The notes beneath the pieces are model-generated. The model saw only the letters and a list, made by a program, of their open reading frames with translations. It had not been told where the DNA came from and ran no database searches. Shown here piece by piece: positions 1-7,589 of a stretch of 40,774 bases of DNA. Position numbers and translations under genes: made by a program. Numbering within the stretch: the stretch's first letter is position 1; every line of letters starts with the position of its first letter. The DNA is from Microcaldota archaeon (lineage in GTDB: Archaea; Micrarchaeota; Micrarchaeia; Micrarchaeales; Micrarchaeaceae): NCBI GenBank assembly GCA_021789815.1, contig JAJYIZ010000005.1, positions 1 through 40,774 of the forward strand, in the 5' to 3' direction.

Positions 1-312
1 GAAAAATCTGCTGTGGTAAAAGGAACAGCTACTGCAAAATCGTCCGCCTTCTATGTCGGAATATTCTATTTCATCGGATCGCTATTTCCATTGTCGCCAT
101 TCGGATTCGGCATTGTAGGATATACCGGAATAATCATTGCGATCGTACTGACATCTATTGTACTCACATTCACTTCATCAATGATAGCGCTCGCAACCGA
201 CAAGAGCGTCATAAAGAGCGTGGCAAAGACACTTCTGATATCTCTGGGCGTTGCCGTAGTTACCATACTTCTTGGTGCCTACATACGTGCGACGTTCCAC
301 ATAACCGTGTAA
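1..312 (+). CDS. VIT1/CCC1-like membrane transporter, C-terminal fragment (5' end outside window)
   Basis: The reading frame is open to the first base, so only the last ~103 residues are seen and the GTG at 13 need not be the true start. Three hydrophobic segments are visible, roughly residues 13-35, 38-62 and 70-95 of the fragment. The order (helix, Phe/Pro-rich turn, helix, short charged loop with Lys-Ser, glycine-containing last helix) matches the C-terminal three helices of VIT1/CCC1 (DUF125) iron/manganese transporters. The family assignment rests on this pattern only. A generic small integral membrane protein is the alternative. It is followed by the promoter of the UPF0147 gene. Confidence 0.55.
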   Translation, partial: EKSAVVKGTATAKSSAFYVGIFYFIGSLFPLSPFGFGIVGYTGIIIAIVLTSIVLTFTSSMIALATDKSVIKSVAKTLLISLGVAVVTILLGAYIRATFHITV

Positions 313-331
313 GCAAACTAATTCAGATAGG

Positions 332-339
332 TATAAATA
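332..339 (+). promoter_or_regulatory. TATA box upstream of the UPF0147-PolD cluster
   Basis: TATAAATA lies 46-53 nt before the ATG at 385, so transcription should begin near 360 and leave a short leader. The leader carries a GGGGTG ribosome-binding site (373-378). No other clear TATA box precedes the PolD genes, so this promoter probably drives UPF0147, DP1, DP2 and the ASCH gene together. The co-transcription is inferred. Confidence 0.6.
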
Positions 340-384
340 CTTCCAAAGCAAATCTCCTTTGACTTATTATGTGGGGTGCATACC

Positions 385-651
385 ATGACGGACGAAAAGA
401 AAGTAGCAGAGATGATCGTGCAGATAACCGCCAGAATGGATATGCTTCTGAACGACACCAGCGTGCCAAAGAACGTACGTACGGCAATCAATGAGGCCAG
501 GACAAGGCTCAATGATAAGGGAGATTACACTGTCAGGGTCTCTGCCGCGATATACAACATAGATGGTGTCAGCAACGACATAAACCTGCCACCGCAGGCA
601 AGGACCATGCTCTGGAACATACTTAGTATGCTTGAAGCGATAAAAGAATAA
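385..651 (+). CDS. UPF0147 family protein
   Basis: This 88-residue protein matches the archaeal UPF0147 family throughout. It has the Asp-Thr-Ser-Val-Pro-x-Asn-Val-Arg block near the N terminus, Ser-Asn-Asp-x-Asn-Leu-Pro in the middle, and Ala-Arg-Thr-x-Leu-Trp-x-Ile at the end. The family is small and all-helical, with no established biochemical role. I chose ATG 385 over an in-frame GTG at 376 because GGGGTG ends 6 nt before it. It lies 4 nt upstream of the PolD small subunit gene, which suggests co-expression with the replicase. Confidence 0.9.
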   Translation: MTDEKKVAEMIVQITARMDMLLNDTSVPKNVRTAINEARTRLNDKGDYTVRVSAAIYNIDGVSNDINLPPQARTMLWNILSMLEAIKE

Positions 652-655
652 GTAT

Positions 656-2176
656 ATGGCCGGAAAAGATGTCCTAAAAGAGCTATCAACAATGCTTTCG
701 CAGGCTAGGATACTCCTGGCAGCAGATGTGGATGCCAAACTGGTCAATGAAATAGACGTAAACACGCTTGTGACACGTCTCATCGAATCGCACAAGTCTG
801 ATTCTGGAATAAGCATCGCAGACAGAAATGAGATATCAAAGATACTCGAAGAGATATCAAAGGAAAAGACACCCATGCCTGTTGAGGTGATACGACAAAG
901 CGGCTTCAAGCCATCCGCAGCAGATGTAGATGCATTCTACAGGATCAGCAACAAGGAGAGGCTCACAGCAGAGGGCAACGTGAATGACTTTGTCGATTAT
1001 TTCAAGAACAGGTTTGAGAAGATACGCAGGATAATAGAAGAAAGGAGGATGACGGCGCTCCTATCGCAGAGCATATCCACTACGAAGGGCTACACCAGCG
1101 GACGAGAGGTCACAATAGTCGGCATGGTTACCTCAAAGATAAACACGAAGAAGGGCAACCTTATGGTGGTCATAGAGGATGAGACCTCAGACCTTAAGGT
1201 CATCTTCATGAATGGAACCTCGCAGCAGTCAAAGAACCTCTACGAGGCGGGCAAGCGCCTCATAAACGATGAAGTCGTTGCCATAAAGGGGAAACTTTCG
1301 AATCAATTCCTCATGGCGAGCGAGATACTCTGGCCTGACGTTCCGATAAAAGAACCAAAGAAGGTAACGGACGACGTAGCAATCGCATTCATGTCAGACA
1401 TACACGTAGGCAGCAAGCAGTTCATGGAGAAGAACTTCTCCAAGATGCTGAAGTGGCTTAATGGAGAATCAAGAATGGACGGCGAAGGACTCGCAGGCAA
1501 GATAAAATACATAGTAATGGCCGGCGACGTTGCAGACGGCGTAGGAATATACCCAGAACAAGAATACGAGCTGGCCGTGCCTGACATCTTCCTGCAGTAC
1601 AAGATCCTTTTCAACTTCATAGAGATGATACCAGACTACATCCACGTCTTTGTGATGCCAGGGAACCACGACGCCGTAGGCAGGGCCGAGCCCCAACCAA
1701 TACTGGGCGAAGAGCTGGTCAAGGACTTCAAGCTCGACAATGTCCATGTCGTTACAAACCCCGCAAACCTGAACCTACACGGTCTTGATGTGCTGGCTTA
1801 CCATGGCACCTCGCTGGATTCCATGATCAGGGCAATACCAGATGTGAGCTATGCGACTCCAGAGAAGGCCATGGTTGAGATATTGAAGAGGAGACACCTA
1901 TCCCCCATATATGGGGGTAATGTAATTGTGCCGAGCAAGGAGGATCAACTTGTAATAGACAAGGTTCCAGACATACTGCACATGGGGCACATACACAAGA
2001 ATGGAATTACAGAATATCACGGCGTAAAGATAGTCAACAGCGGAACCTGGCAAGGTCTAACAAACTTCCAGGCACGTTCCGGACACATACCTACACCGTG
2101 TATACTTCCTGTTTATGAAGCAATGAACGACAGGTTCACATCAATAAGCTTTGAGAATGGTGAAGCATGGAAATAG
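656..2176 (+). CDS. polB: DNA polymerase D small subunit (DP1), proofreading exonuclease
   Basis: DP1 is the 3'-5' exonuclease and scaffold subunit of the archaeal replicase PolD. This 506-residue protein has a helical N-terminal region, an OB-fold around residues 150-230, and a calcineurin-like phosphoesterase domain from ~240. The metal-binding motifs are intact: D248-x-H250, G290-D291, G336-N337-H338-D339, H383 and G444-H445-I446-H447, so proofreading should be active. The ATG follows the UPF0147 stop by 4 nt. The gene ends in a TAG that overlaps the DP2 start by 10 nt, typical of translational coupling for two subunits made in equal amounts. The length is somewhat below the 600-700 residues of many euryarchaeal homologues, with the shortening at the N terminus. 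Confidence 0.95.
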   Translation: MAGKDVLKELSTMLSQARILLAADVDAKLVNEIDVNTLVTRLIESHKSDSGISIADRNEISKILEEISKEKTPMPVEVIRQSGFKPSAADVDAFYRISNKERLTAEGNVNDFVDYFKNRFEKIRRIIEERRMTALLSQSISTTKGYTSGREVTIVGMVTSKINTKKGNLMVVIEDETSDLKVIFMNGTSQQSKNLYEAGKRLINDEVVAIKGKLSNQFLMASEILWPDVPIKEPKKVTDDVAIAFMSDIHVGSKQFMEKNFSKMLKWLNGESRMDGEGLAGKIKYIVMAGDVADGVGIYPEQEYELAVPDIFLQYKILFNFIEMIPDYIHVFVMPGNHDAVGRAEPQPILGEELVKDFKLDNVHVVTNPANLNLHGLDVLAYHGTSLDSMIRAIPDVSYATPEKAMVEILKRRHLSPIYGGNVIVPSKEDQLVIDKVPDILHMGHIHKNGITEYHGVKIVNSGTWQGLTNFQARSGHIPTPCILPVYEAMNDRFTSISFENGEAWK

Positions 2177-5100
2177 AAGGATACTTTGCTGAGCTCTCCA
2201 AGGGGGCAAACCAAGCCTACGAGATAGCCGACAGGGCGCGCAGCAAGGGCTACGACCCAGAGACTAGCGTTGAGATAAAGCCGGCTCCCGACATCGCATC
2301 CAAGGTAGAAGGGATAACCGGCATAGAAGGAATATCAAAGTTCATAAGGGAGAAGCAACACGGCAAGAACAGGCAGGAGCTAGCATTCGAGATGGTAAAA
2401 GAAGTATGCACTAACGAGAAGTTCTCTATGGGCGTGCAGCCAAGGATAACCCTAGCGCTGCGTGTTGGACTGTCGATACTAACAGAAGGCATACTCGTTG
2501 CGCCTACAGAAGGAATGCCAGGAATAGAGCTGCACAAGAATCCAGACGGTACGGATTATCTTGCTATACTCTATGCTGGGCCGATAAGAGGCGCCGGAGG
2601 GACGAGCGCCGCACTTTCGGTTGCATTGGGTGATTATGCAAGGAAGTTCTTCAACATAGGGCAGTACAAAGCGCAGCGTATGGAAGTGGAGCGATGCATG
2701 GAGGAAATTCAATTATATCACACAAGGGCTGCGCGTCTTCAATACCTGCCTAGCGACTCAGACATACGAACGATACTGGAGAACTGCCCCGTCTGTGTGG
2801 ATGGCGTACCAACAGAAGAGCTTGAGGTCGCGGTGCACAGGAACGTCAAGAGGCTAGATGCGAACGGCAATGAGATAGAGATAACGAACAGGGTAAGGGG
2901 CGGCGTGGCACTGGTTCTATGTGAAGGAATAGCGCAGAAGGCAAAAAACGTGCTGAAGTACTCGAAGGCAGCAGGGCTCGACTGGAGCTGGCTCAACGCT
3001 GTGATAAAGGTCGGCAAGACCTCATCGCAGGCCAATATAAAAGAGAGGGTGCAGGATCCAGCGTTCCTGACAGAGCTTGTTGGGGGCCGTCCGGTAATAG
3101 CCTACCCTGATTATAGGGGAGCATTCAGGCTCAGGTACGGCAGGTCGAGGCTTACAGGAATAGCAGCTAAGGGATTCAGCCCAGCTACGATGATAATCCT
3201 TGAGGAGTTCATTGCAATAGGCACGCAGGTCAAGATAGAGAAGCCAGGAAAGGGAAGCGTTGCAATGCCGGTTGATACCATAGAGGGGCCATTTGTAAAG
3301 CTGAGAAGCGGAGAGGCGCTCAGGATCAACACGGCGGAGCATGCCAGGCAGGTGCGCGGCGATGTAGACAAGATTCTTAGTGTAGGCGACATGCTTGTAA
3401 CATTCGGTGACTTCAAGAAGACAAACACGCCGCTCATTCCATCCAGTTATGTCGAAGAGTTCTGGTACGAGCAGCTCAAGAAGAACGGGTACAAAGGAGC
3501 AATTCCAGAAGTATCAAGCTTTGAGCAGGCACATAAGCTTTCAAAGGAATACAAAGTGCCGATGCACCCAAGATACCTGTATGAATATCAGGACATTAGC
3601 ACGACAGAGCTCCTCTCTGTAGCAAAGGCGCTCTGCACATCAAAGATAAAAGGTAAGAGTAGCAGCATATTCGATGTAGAAGAGATAACTATACCTGAAA
3701 AGGAGGCGGCCACAGTGCGTGTAGCAATCGAGACGCTCTGCATACCCCACTTCGATGCAAAGGACATAAGAATAACTGGAAGCGATGCACAGAGCCTAAT
3801 CTCATCCCTCGGTTTCACAGAGAACGATATGGTAAGGCTCGACGAGTCTGTCCTCGAGCGTTTCAAGGGCGACGACATAATGGCAGTGCTCAACACACTG
3901 GCACCATTCACAATAATGCAAAGGTCGTCCAGGCTTGGAGGGAGAATAGGAAGGCCAGAAAAGGCGCGCGAAAGACTGATGAAGCCTGCGCCAAATTCGA
4001 TATTCCCTGTTGGTGATCAAGGGGGCAAGGAGCGAAACATTTCAAAGGCATACTTCATAGGGAAAAAGCAGATAGGGCACATGGGCATAGATATAGAACT
4101 CGCGAATTATAGATGCGAAATAGGCGGAGAGCAGCTGATAGTCCCATACTGCAACGAGCACAAAGCAAGGGCAATCCTGGAAAGGAGATGCATAAACTGC
4201 GGGAGAAAGAGCCCGGATGGGAGGTGTGCAACCTGCAACGGTGCAACGACAGGTAGCAGCACAAGAAACATAGACATAGCAAAGGAGGCAGACAGGGCAC
4301 TAGCAAACCTAGGCCTGACAAGCATGCCAAAGCTGCTGAAAGGAGTCAAAGGCCTTATGAACAAGGACAAGGCCCCGGAACCGCTAGAGAAGGGAATACT
4401 CAGGAGCCTTGCAGGCATATACACATTCAAGGACGGAACAAGCAGGTTCGACGCTACAGATGCGCCAATGACGCACTTCTATCCAAAGGAGATATCCACA
4501 AGCATAGAGAAACTTGCAGAGCTGGGTTATGAGAGGGACTATACAGGCAAGCTCCTCGAGCAAGACGAGCAGCTTGTGGAGCTTAAGCACCAGGACCTTG
4601 TGATAAACATAAAATGCGCAGAGTACCTGCTCAAGATAGCCAAATTCGTTGATGAGCTGTTAGTAAGATACTACGGAATGGAGCCGTTCTACAAAGCCAA
4701 CTCGATTACCGATATGGTAGGCCAGCTTGTCATAACGCTATCGCCACACACGTCTGCAGGAGTTCTCGGCAGGATAATAGGGATAACCGACGCAAACGTG
4801 GGCTTCGCACACCCATACACCATATCAGCAAGGAGGAGAAACTGCGACGGTGATGAGGATACAACAATGCTGCTCCTTGATGCATTGATAAACTTCTCAA
4901 GAAAGTACCTGCCGAGCATAATAGGCGGCACTATGGACGCGCCGCTGATCCTGACTGTCAACGTCGCACCAGAGGAGGTCGACGACGAGGTCTGGCAGAT
5001 GGAGACTGTCGATGATTATGGTGTAGGATTCTACGAGAAGACGCTAGAGAGAGCATCACCTTCTGATGTCCAGATCGAGTCTGTAGGCAGCAGGCTCAAC

Positions 5101-5607
5101 ACAAAGCAGATATACGATCATCTGGAGTTCACCCACGGGAGTACGCAGTTCGCAATAGACGATTCACCAAAGAGGAGCATATACACAAAGCTCAAGACAA
5201 TGGATGAGAAGGTCGAGCTGCAGTTCAAGCTCATGGACAAGCTCTACAGCATAGACAAGCGTGACACCGCACGAAGGCTGATATCAAGCCACTTCATAAG
5301 AGATCTCATGGGCAACCTCCATTCGTACTCGGAGCAAGGATTCAGGTGCGTATCGTGCAACGCAAAGTACAGGAGGGTTCCCCTGGTTGGCAAGTGCACA
5401 AAGTGCGGGGGCAAGATCCTTCTTACCATATCAAAGGGCGGAATCGAGAAGTACCTAAGCACCGCGATAAACCTTGCTGATAGGTATGACCTGGAGCCGT
5501 ACATGAAGCAGAGGCTCTATCTCCTAAAGGAAGAGATAGAGATTGTCTTCGGTAGCGTGGGTCAGGGCAGCAGCTCAAAGCAGTTCAACCTTTCTAAGTT
5601 CATGTGA
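2167..5607 (+). CDS. polC: DNA polymerase D large subunit (DP2), catalytic
   Basis: DP2 carries the two-barrel catalytic core of PolD. The 1146-residue protein is uninterrupted and has no intein, although DP2 is a frequent intein host. The catalytic block reads R-R-N-C-D894-G-D896-E-D898, where the paired aspartates bind the catalytic metals. Zinc modules are visible at C675-x2-C678 with C685 and C688, and at the C terminus from C1061 (C-x2-C, later C-x2-C), the region that contacts DP1. The last eight residues, Q1139-F-N-L1142-S-K-F1145-M1146, form a PCNA-interacting (PIP) motif. The start overlaps DP1 by 10 nt and is preceded by GGTGA. An ASCH gene starts 5 nt after the stop. Confidence 0.96.
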   Translation: MEIEGYFAELSKGANQAYEIADRARSKGYDPETSVEIKPAPDIASKVEGITGIEGISKFIREKQHGKNRQELAFEMVKEVCTNEKFSMGVQPRITLALRVGLSILTEGILVAPTEGMPGIELHKNPDGTDYLAILYAGPIRGAGGTSAALSVALGDYARKFFNIGQYKAQRMEVERCMEEIQLYHTRAARLQYLPSDSDIRTILENCPVCVDGVPTEELEVAVHRNVKRLDANGNEIEITNRVRGGVALVLCEGIAQKAKNVLKYSKAAGLDWSWLNAVIKVGKTSSQANIKERVQDPAFLTELVGGRPVIAYPDYRGAFRLRYGRSRLTGIAAKGFSPATMIILEEFIAIGTQVKIEKPGKGSVAMPVDTIEGPFVKLRSGEALRINTAEHARQVRGDVDKILSVGDMLVTFGDFKKTNTPLIPSSYVEEFWYEQLKKNGYKGAIPEVSSFEQAHKLSKEYKVPMHPRYLYEYQDISTTELLSVAKALCTSKIKGKSSSIFDVEEITIPEKEAATVRVAIETLCIPHFDAKDIRITGSDAQSLISSLGFTENDMVRLDESVLERFKGDDIMAVLNTLAPFTIMQRSSRLGGRIGRPEKARERLMKPAPNSIFPVGDQGGKERNISKAYFIGKKQIGHMGIDIELANYRCEIGGEQLIVPYCNEHKARAILERRCINCGRKSPDGRCATCNGATTGSSTRNIDIAKEADRALANLGLTSMPKLLKGVKGLMNKDKAPEPLEKGILRSLAGIYTFKDGTSRFDATDAPMTHFYPKEISTSIEKLAELGYERDYTGKLLEQDEQLVELKHQDLVINIKCAEYLLKIAKFVDELLVRYYGMEPFYKANSITDMVGQLVITLSPHTSAGVLGRIIGITDANVGFAHPYTISARRRNCDGDEDTTMLLLDALINFSRKYLPSIIGGTMDAPLILTVNVAPEEVDDEVWQMETVDDYGVGFYEKTLERASPSDVQIESVGSRLNTKQIYDHLEFTHGSTQFAIDDSPKRSIYTKLKTMDEKVELQFKLMDKLYSIDKRDTARRLISSHFIRDLMGNLHSYSEQGFRCVSCNAKYRRVPLVGKCTKCGGKILLTISKGGIEKYLSTAINLADRYDLEPYMKQRLYLLKEEIEIVFGSVGQGSSSKQFNLSKFM

Positions 5608-5612
5608 TGTGA

Positions 5613-6008
5613 ATGAAGGCGCTCGCGCTCAGTCAACCATGGGCAGAATTTCTAGTATCTGGAAAAAAGAAGATTGAGATAAGGGGCAAGAGCACAAACC
5701 ACCGTGGCTGGTTCTACGTTTATGCTTGCCGGAAGGGAACAATACCGGATATCGTGAAAAAATCCGGCTTTAGTGACATGCCAACTGGCATGATAATAGG
5801 CAAAGCCTACCTGAGCGATGTTAAAAAATATAGCTCGTTGGAAGAGTTCAACAAGGACGTTGGGCTGCACCTTGCTACAGAGAAAGAAATGGAAATAGAA
5901 GGGTGGACCACTAGGATGCCAAAATACGGTTACATAATTTCAAAGGCTGAGAGAATAAAACCAGTACCGTTTCGCGGCTTTCCGGGATTCTTCAATGCCG
6001 ATATATAA
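5613..6008 (+). CDS. ASCH-domain protein
   Basis: This 131-residue protein is essentially one ASCH domain. It begins with Lys-Ala-Leu-x-Leu-Ser-Gln-Pro-Trp-Ala, followed by Gly-x-Lys-x-Ile-Glu-Ile-Arg and Arg-Gly-x-Phe-Tyr-Val-Tyr-Ala, and closes with a strand near Phe-Arg-Gly-Phe-x-Gly. ASCH domains are PUA-like beta-barrels thought to bind RNA or modified nucleotides, and some family members are nucleases or amidohydrolases. No specific substrate can be read here. The gene starts 5 nt after DP2 and looks like the last cistron of the PolD operon. It converges on FEN1 with only 5 nt between stops. Confidence 0.85.
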   Translation: MKALALSQPWAEFLVSGKKKIEIRGKSTNHRGWFYVYACRKGTIPDIVKKSGFSDMPTGMIIGKAYLSDVKKYSSLEEFNKDVGLHLATEKEMEIEGWTTRMPKYGYIISKAERIKPVPFRGFPGFFNADI

Positions 6009-6013
6009 ACGAA

Positions 6014-7054
6014 TCAGAATAGACGCTGTTGCTTCGCTGAGACCCTCTTAGCCCAAAGCTTTTCTGTGAACTTCTCGATTCTTTCTGTTGAGAAATCGTG
6101 CTCCTTGCACATAAATTCTACAAGCCTTTTTTTGTCAGGCAACGCTTCCATCTCCTTTGCAAGGTCCTTCGGATCTATGTCTGAGACTTCCGGATTAGTG
6201 AAAAGCTCTTCAACCTCACGTATGTCCAGTTCGAACTCCTGGTTGTACTTCTCCTTCACATACTTCTCAATGTCGGATATCGTCTTAGCGCCTTTTGCGA
6301 TCTTTACAGCGGTTACGGGGCCTACGCCCTTTATACCATCATTAAAGTCTGTACCAAGGAGTATGCCAACCCAGATGAGCTGCTTCTGGCTCACCCCGAC
6401 GCTCTTGAGGGTCTCCTTCAGGTCCACCATCTCCGGCTCTATATTCACATAGACGTTCTTCCTCGGCAGCTTCCTGCGCCCGCTTATCGTTATATTCCTT
6501 GCTATTCTCGGTGCAGCGAATAGCAGGGTGTCATAATCCTGGCTCGCCGCGGCATACGCAAGATCCTTCTTGCACATGTCGCAGGCCTGTGCCTCGCCTT
6601 CGCTAGGCGCATTTATGTGTGCAACGCCCATGTACCCAAGAAGCTCCTTTGAAGTTTCTATAACGTACTTGTTTATCTTTGTGCTCTGCTGTGCGTACTT
6701 CCTTGCCTCTTCGAGCTCCCCAGCTTCTTTGGCCTTCTCCCATGCAAGGAAGGCTTCATCGCGCCTGTTCATCCGCGCCTCTATGGTCTTCTTTTTGAGC
6801 ATGGACGGCAGCCCATCGAACACATACACTGGCTTTATCCCGTTCTCTATGAGCTCTATAGTCCTGTAGAATAGTCCAGAAAGATGGCTTGTCACGTTTC
6901 CCTGGAAGTCCTTGAGCGGAGTGCCATCGGGTCCTCTTATTATGGTGAGAAACTGATACAGCATGTTGAATGCATCTATCGCAACGACACGGCCGTTAAG
7001 TTCATCTAATGTAATCTTTCTCTTGACTACCAGCTTACCCAGGTCCACCGACAT
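6014..7054 (-). CDS. fen: Flap endonuclease 1 (FEN1)
   Basis: FEN1 removes 5' flaps during Okazaki-fragment maturation and long-patch repair. The 346-residue protein carries all seven conserved acidic metal ligands, and my count gives D27, D80, E152, E154, D173, D175 and D236, the numbering usual for archaeal FEN1. The XPG N and I domains and the helix-hairpin-helix (Gly-Val-Gly-Pro near 243-246) are in place. The C terminus is odd: it stops at Q342-Q-R-L345-F346, so the PCNA-binding motif lacks the usual two aromatic residues. Immediately upstream on the same strand is aMBF1, 21 nt away; downstream it converges on the ASCH gene. Confidence 0.96.
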   Translation of the reverse strand: MSVDLGKLVVKRKITLDELNGRVVAIDAFNMLYQFLTIIRGPDGTPLKDFQGNVTSHLSGLFYRTIELIENGIKPVYVFDGLPSMLKKKTIEARMNRRDEAFLAWEKAKEAGELEEARKYAQQSTKINKYVIETSKELLGYMGVAHINAPSEGEAQACDMCKKDLAYAAASQDYDTLLFAAPRIARNITISGRRKLPRKNVYVNIEPEMVDLKETLKSVGVSQKQLIWVGILLGTDFNDGIKGVGPVTAVKIAKGAKTISDIEKYVKEKYNQEFELDIREVEELFTNPEVSDIDPKDLAKEMEALPDKKRLVEFMCKEHDFSTERIEKFTEKLWAKRVSAKQQRLF

Positions 7055-7075
7055 ATGCTCGTATAGGATCAGTAG

Positions 7076-7522
7076 TCAAGAATTAAAATAATCTCCTAGG
7101 GTAATCCCGCCAGGCTTCCTGCCCGCACCCACGCGTGGCTCATCGCCCCTTTGCTGTGTTATCTTAATGTTGAGAGCCTTCTCTATCTTCCTGGTGAGCT
7201 CTATAGACGGTTGGGTTTTCTCCTCCTCGATCCTCAGCAGGTGGGCCTCCTTCTCGTTTATCATCTCTGCCAGTACCTTGAGCGGCAACTGCATGCGGTC
7301 GCGCGCAGAGTGGATCATTTTTCCATAACCATCTACAAGCTCCACCTCCTCCTCACCCTTCTTTATCGTCCTTCTTGGTGCTGCGCCCCTCTTCTCCTCT
7401 ACCTCCTTGTAGAGCAGCTTTTTGCCCTTGGCACACGATGTGCATACGCGGAGGTCTGCACCCTCAACAGATACTATATAAACTTCCTTCATCTGACGTC
7501 CGCAAAGCTCGCATTCCTCCAC
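7076..7522 (-). CDS. mbf1: Archaeal multiprotein bridging factor aMBF1
   Basis: This protein combines an N-terminal zinc ribbon (C4-x2-C7 and C27-x2-C30) with a Cro/C1-type helix-turn-helix in the C-terminal half. That is the archaeal MBF1 architecture, a ribosome- and transcription-associated factor. I place the start at GTG 7522 (148 residues). It is preceded by GGTGA at a short spacing, while a possible TTG at 7537 would sit at or before the predicted transcription start. The start remains uncertain by five codons. The gene is transcribed away from the M50 protease and shares its TATA region. FEN1 follows on the same strand, so the two may be co-transcribed. Confidence 0.9.
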   Translation of the reverse strand: MEECELCGRQMKEVYIVSVEGADLRVCTSCAKGKKLLYKEVEEKRGAAPRRTIKKGEEEVELVDGYGKMIHSARDRMQLPLKVLAEMINEKEAHLLRIEEEKTQPSIELTRKIEKALNIKITQQRGDEPRVGAGRKPGGITLGDYFNS

Positions 7523-7551
7523 TCTGTCACCCAACAATAATTTGCTACTAA

Positions 7552-7563
7552 AGGAATATATAG
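7552..7563. promoter_or_regulatory. Shared TATA element between aMBF1 (-) and M50 protease (+)
   Basis: The 67-nt gap between the divergent start codons (7522 and 7590) contains one A/T-rich element, GGAATATATAGC, whose core ATATAT is its own complement. Counting ~26 nt either way puts transcription starts near 7532 on the minus strand and 7585 on the plus strand, both just before the chosen start codons. No second TATA-like sequence is present in the gap. Use by both genes is inferred. Confidence 0.5.
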
Positions 7564-7589
7564 CTTCAATAAGGATACGTTACGAATCT

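Noticed and set aside
367-909. 180-codon minus-strand frame over UPF0147 and DP1 start
   Set aside because: The opposite strand encodes two well-conserved proteins here; there is no ribosome-binding site or TATA box for the minus frame.
2167-5607. Possible intein in DP2 (also considered for PolB and the ribonucleotide reductase)
   Set aside because: All three proteins run continuously through their catalytic motifs at normal length, with no Cys/Ser-to-His-Asn splicing blocks.
7523-7537. TTG start for aMBF1 at 7537
   Set aside because: It would sit at or upstream of the predicted transcription start, while GTG 7522 has GGTGA just before it and the zinc ribbon begins three codons later.
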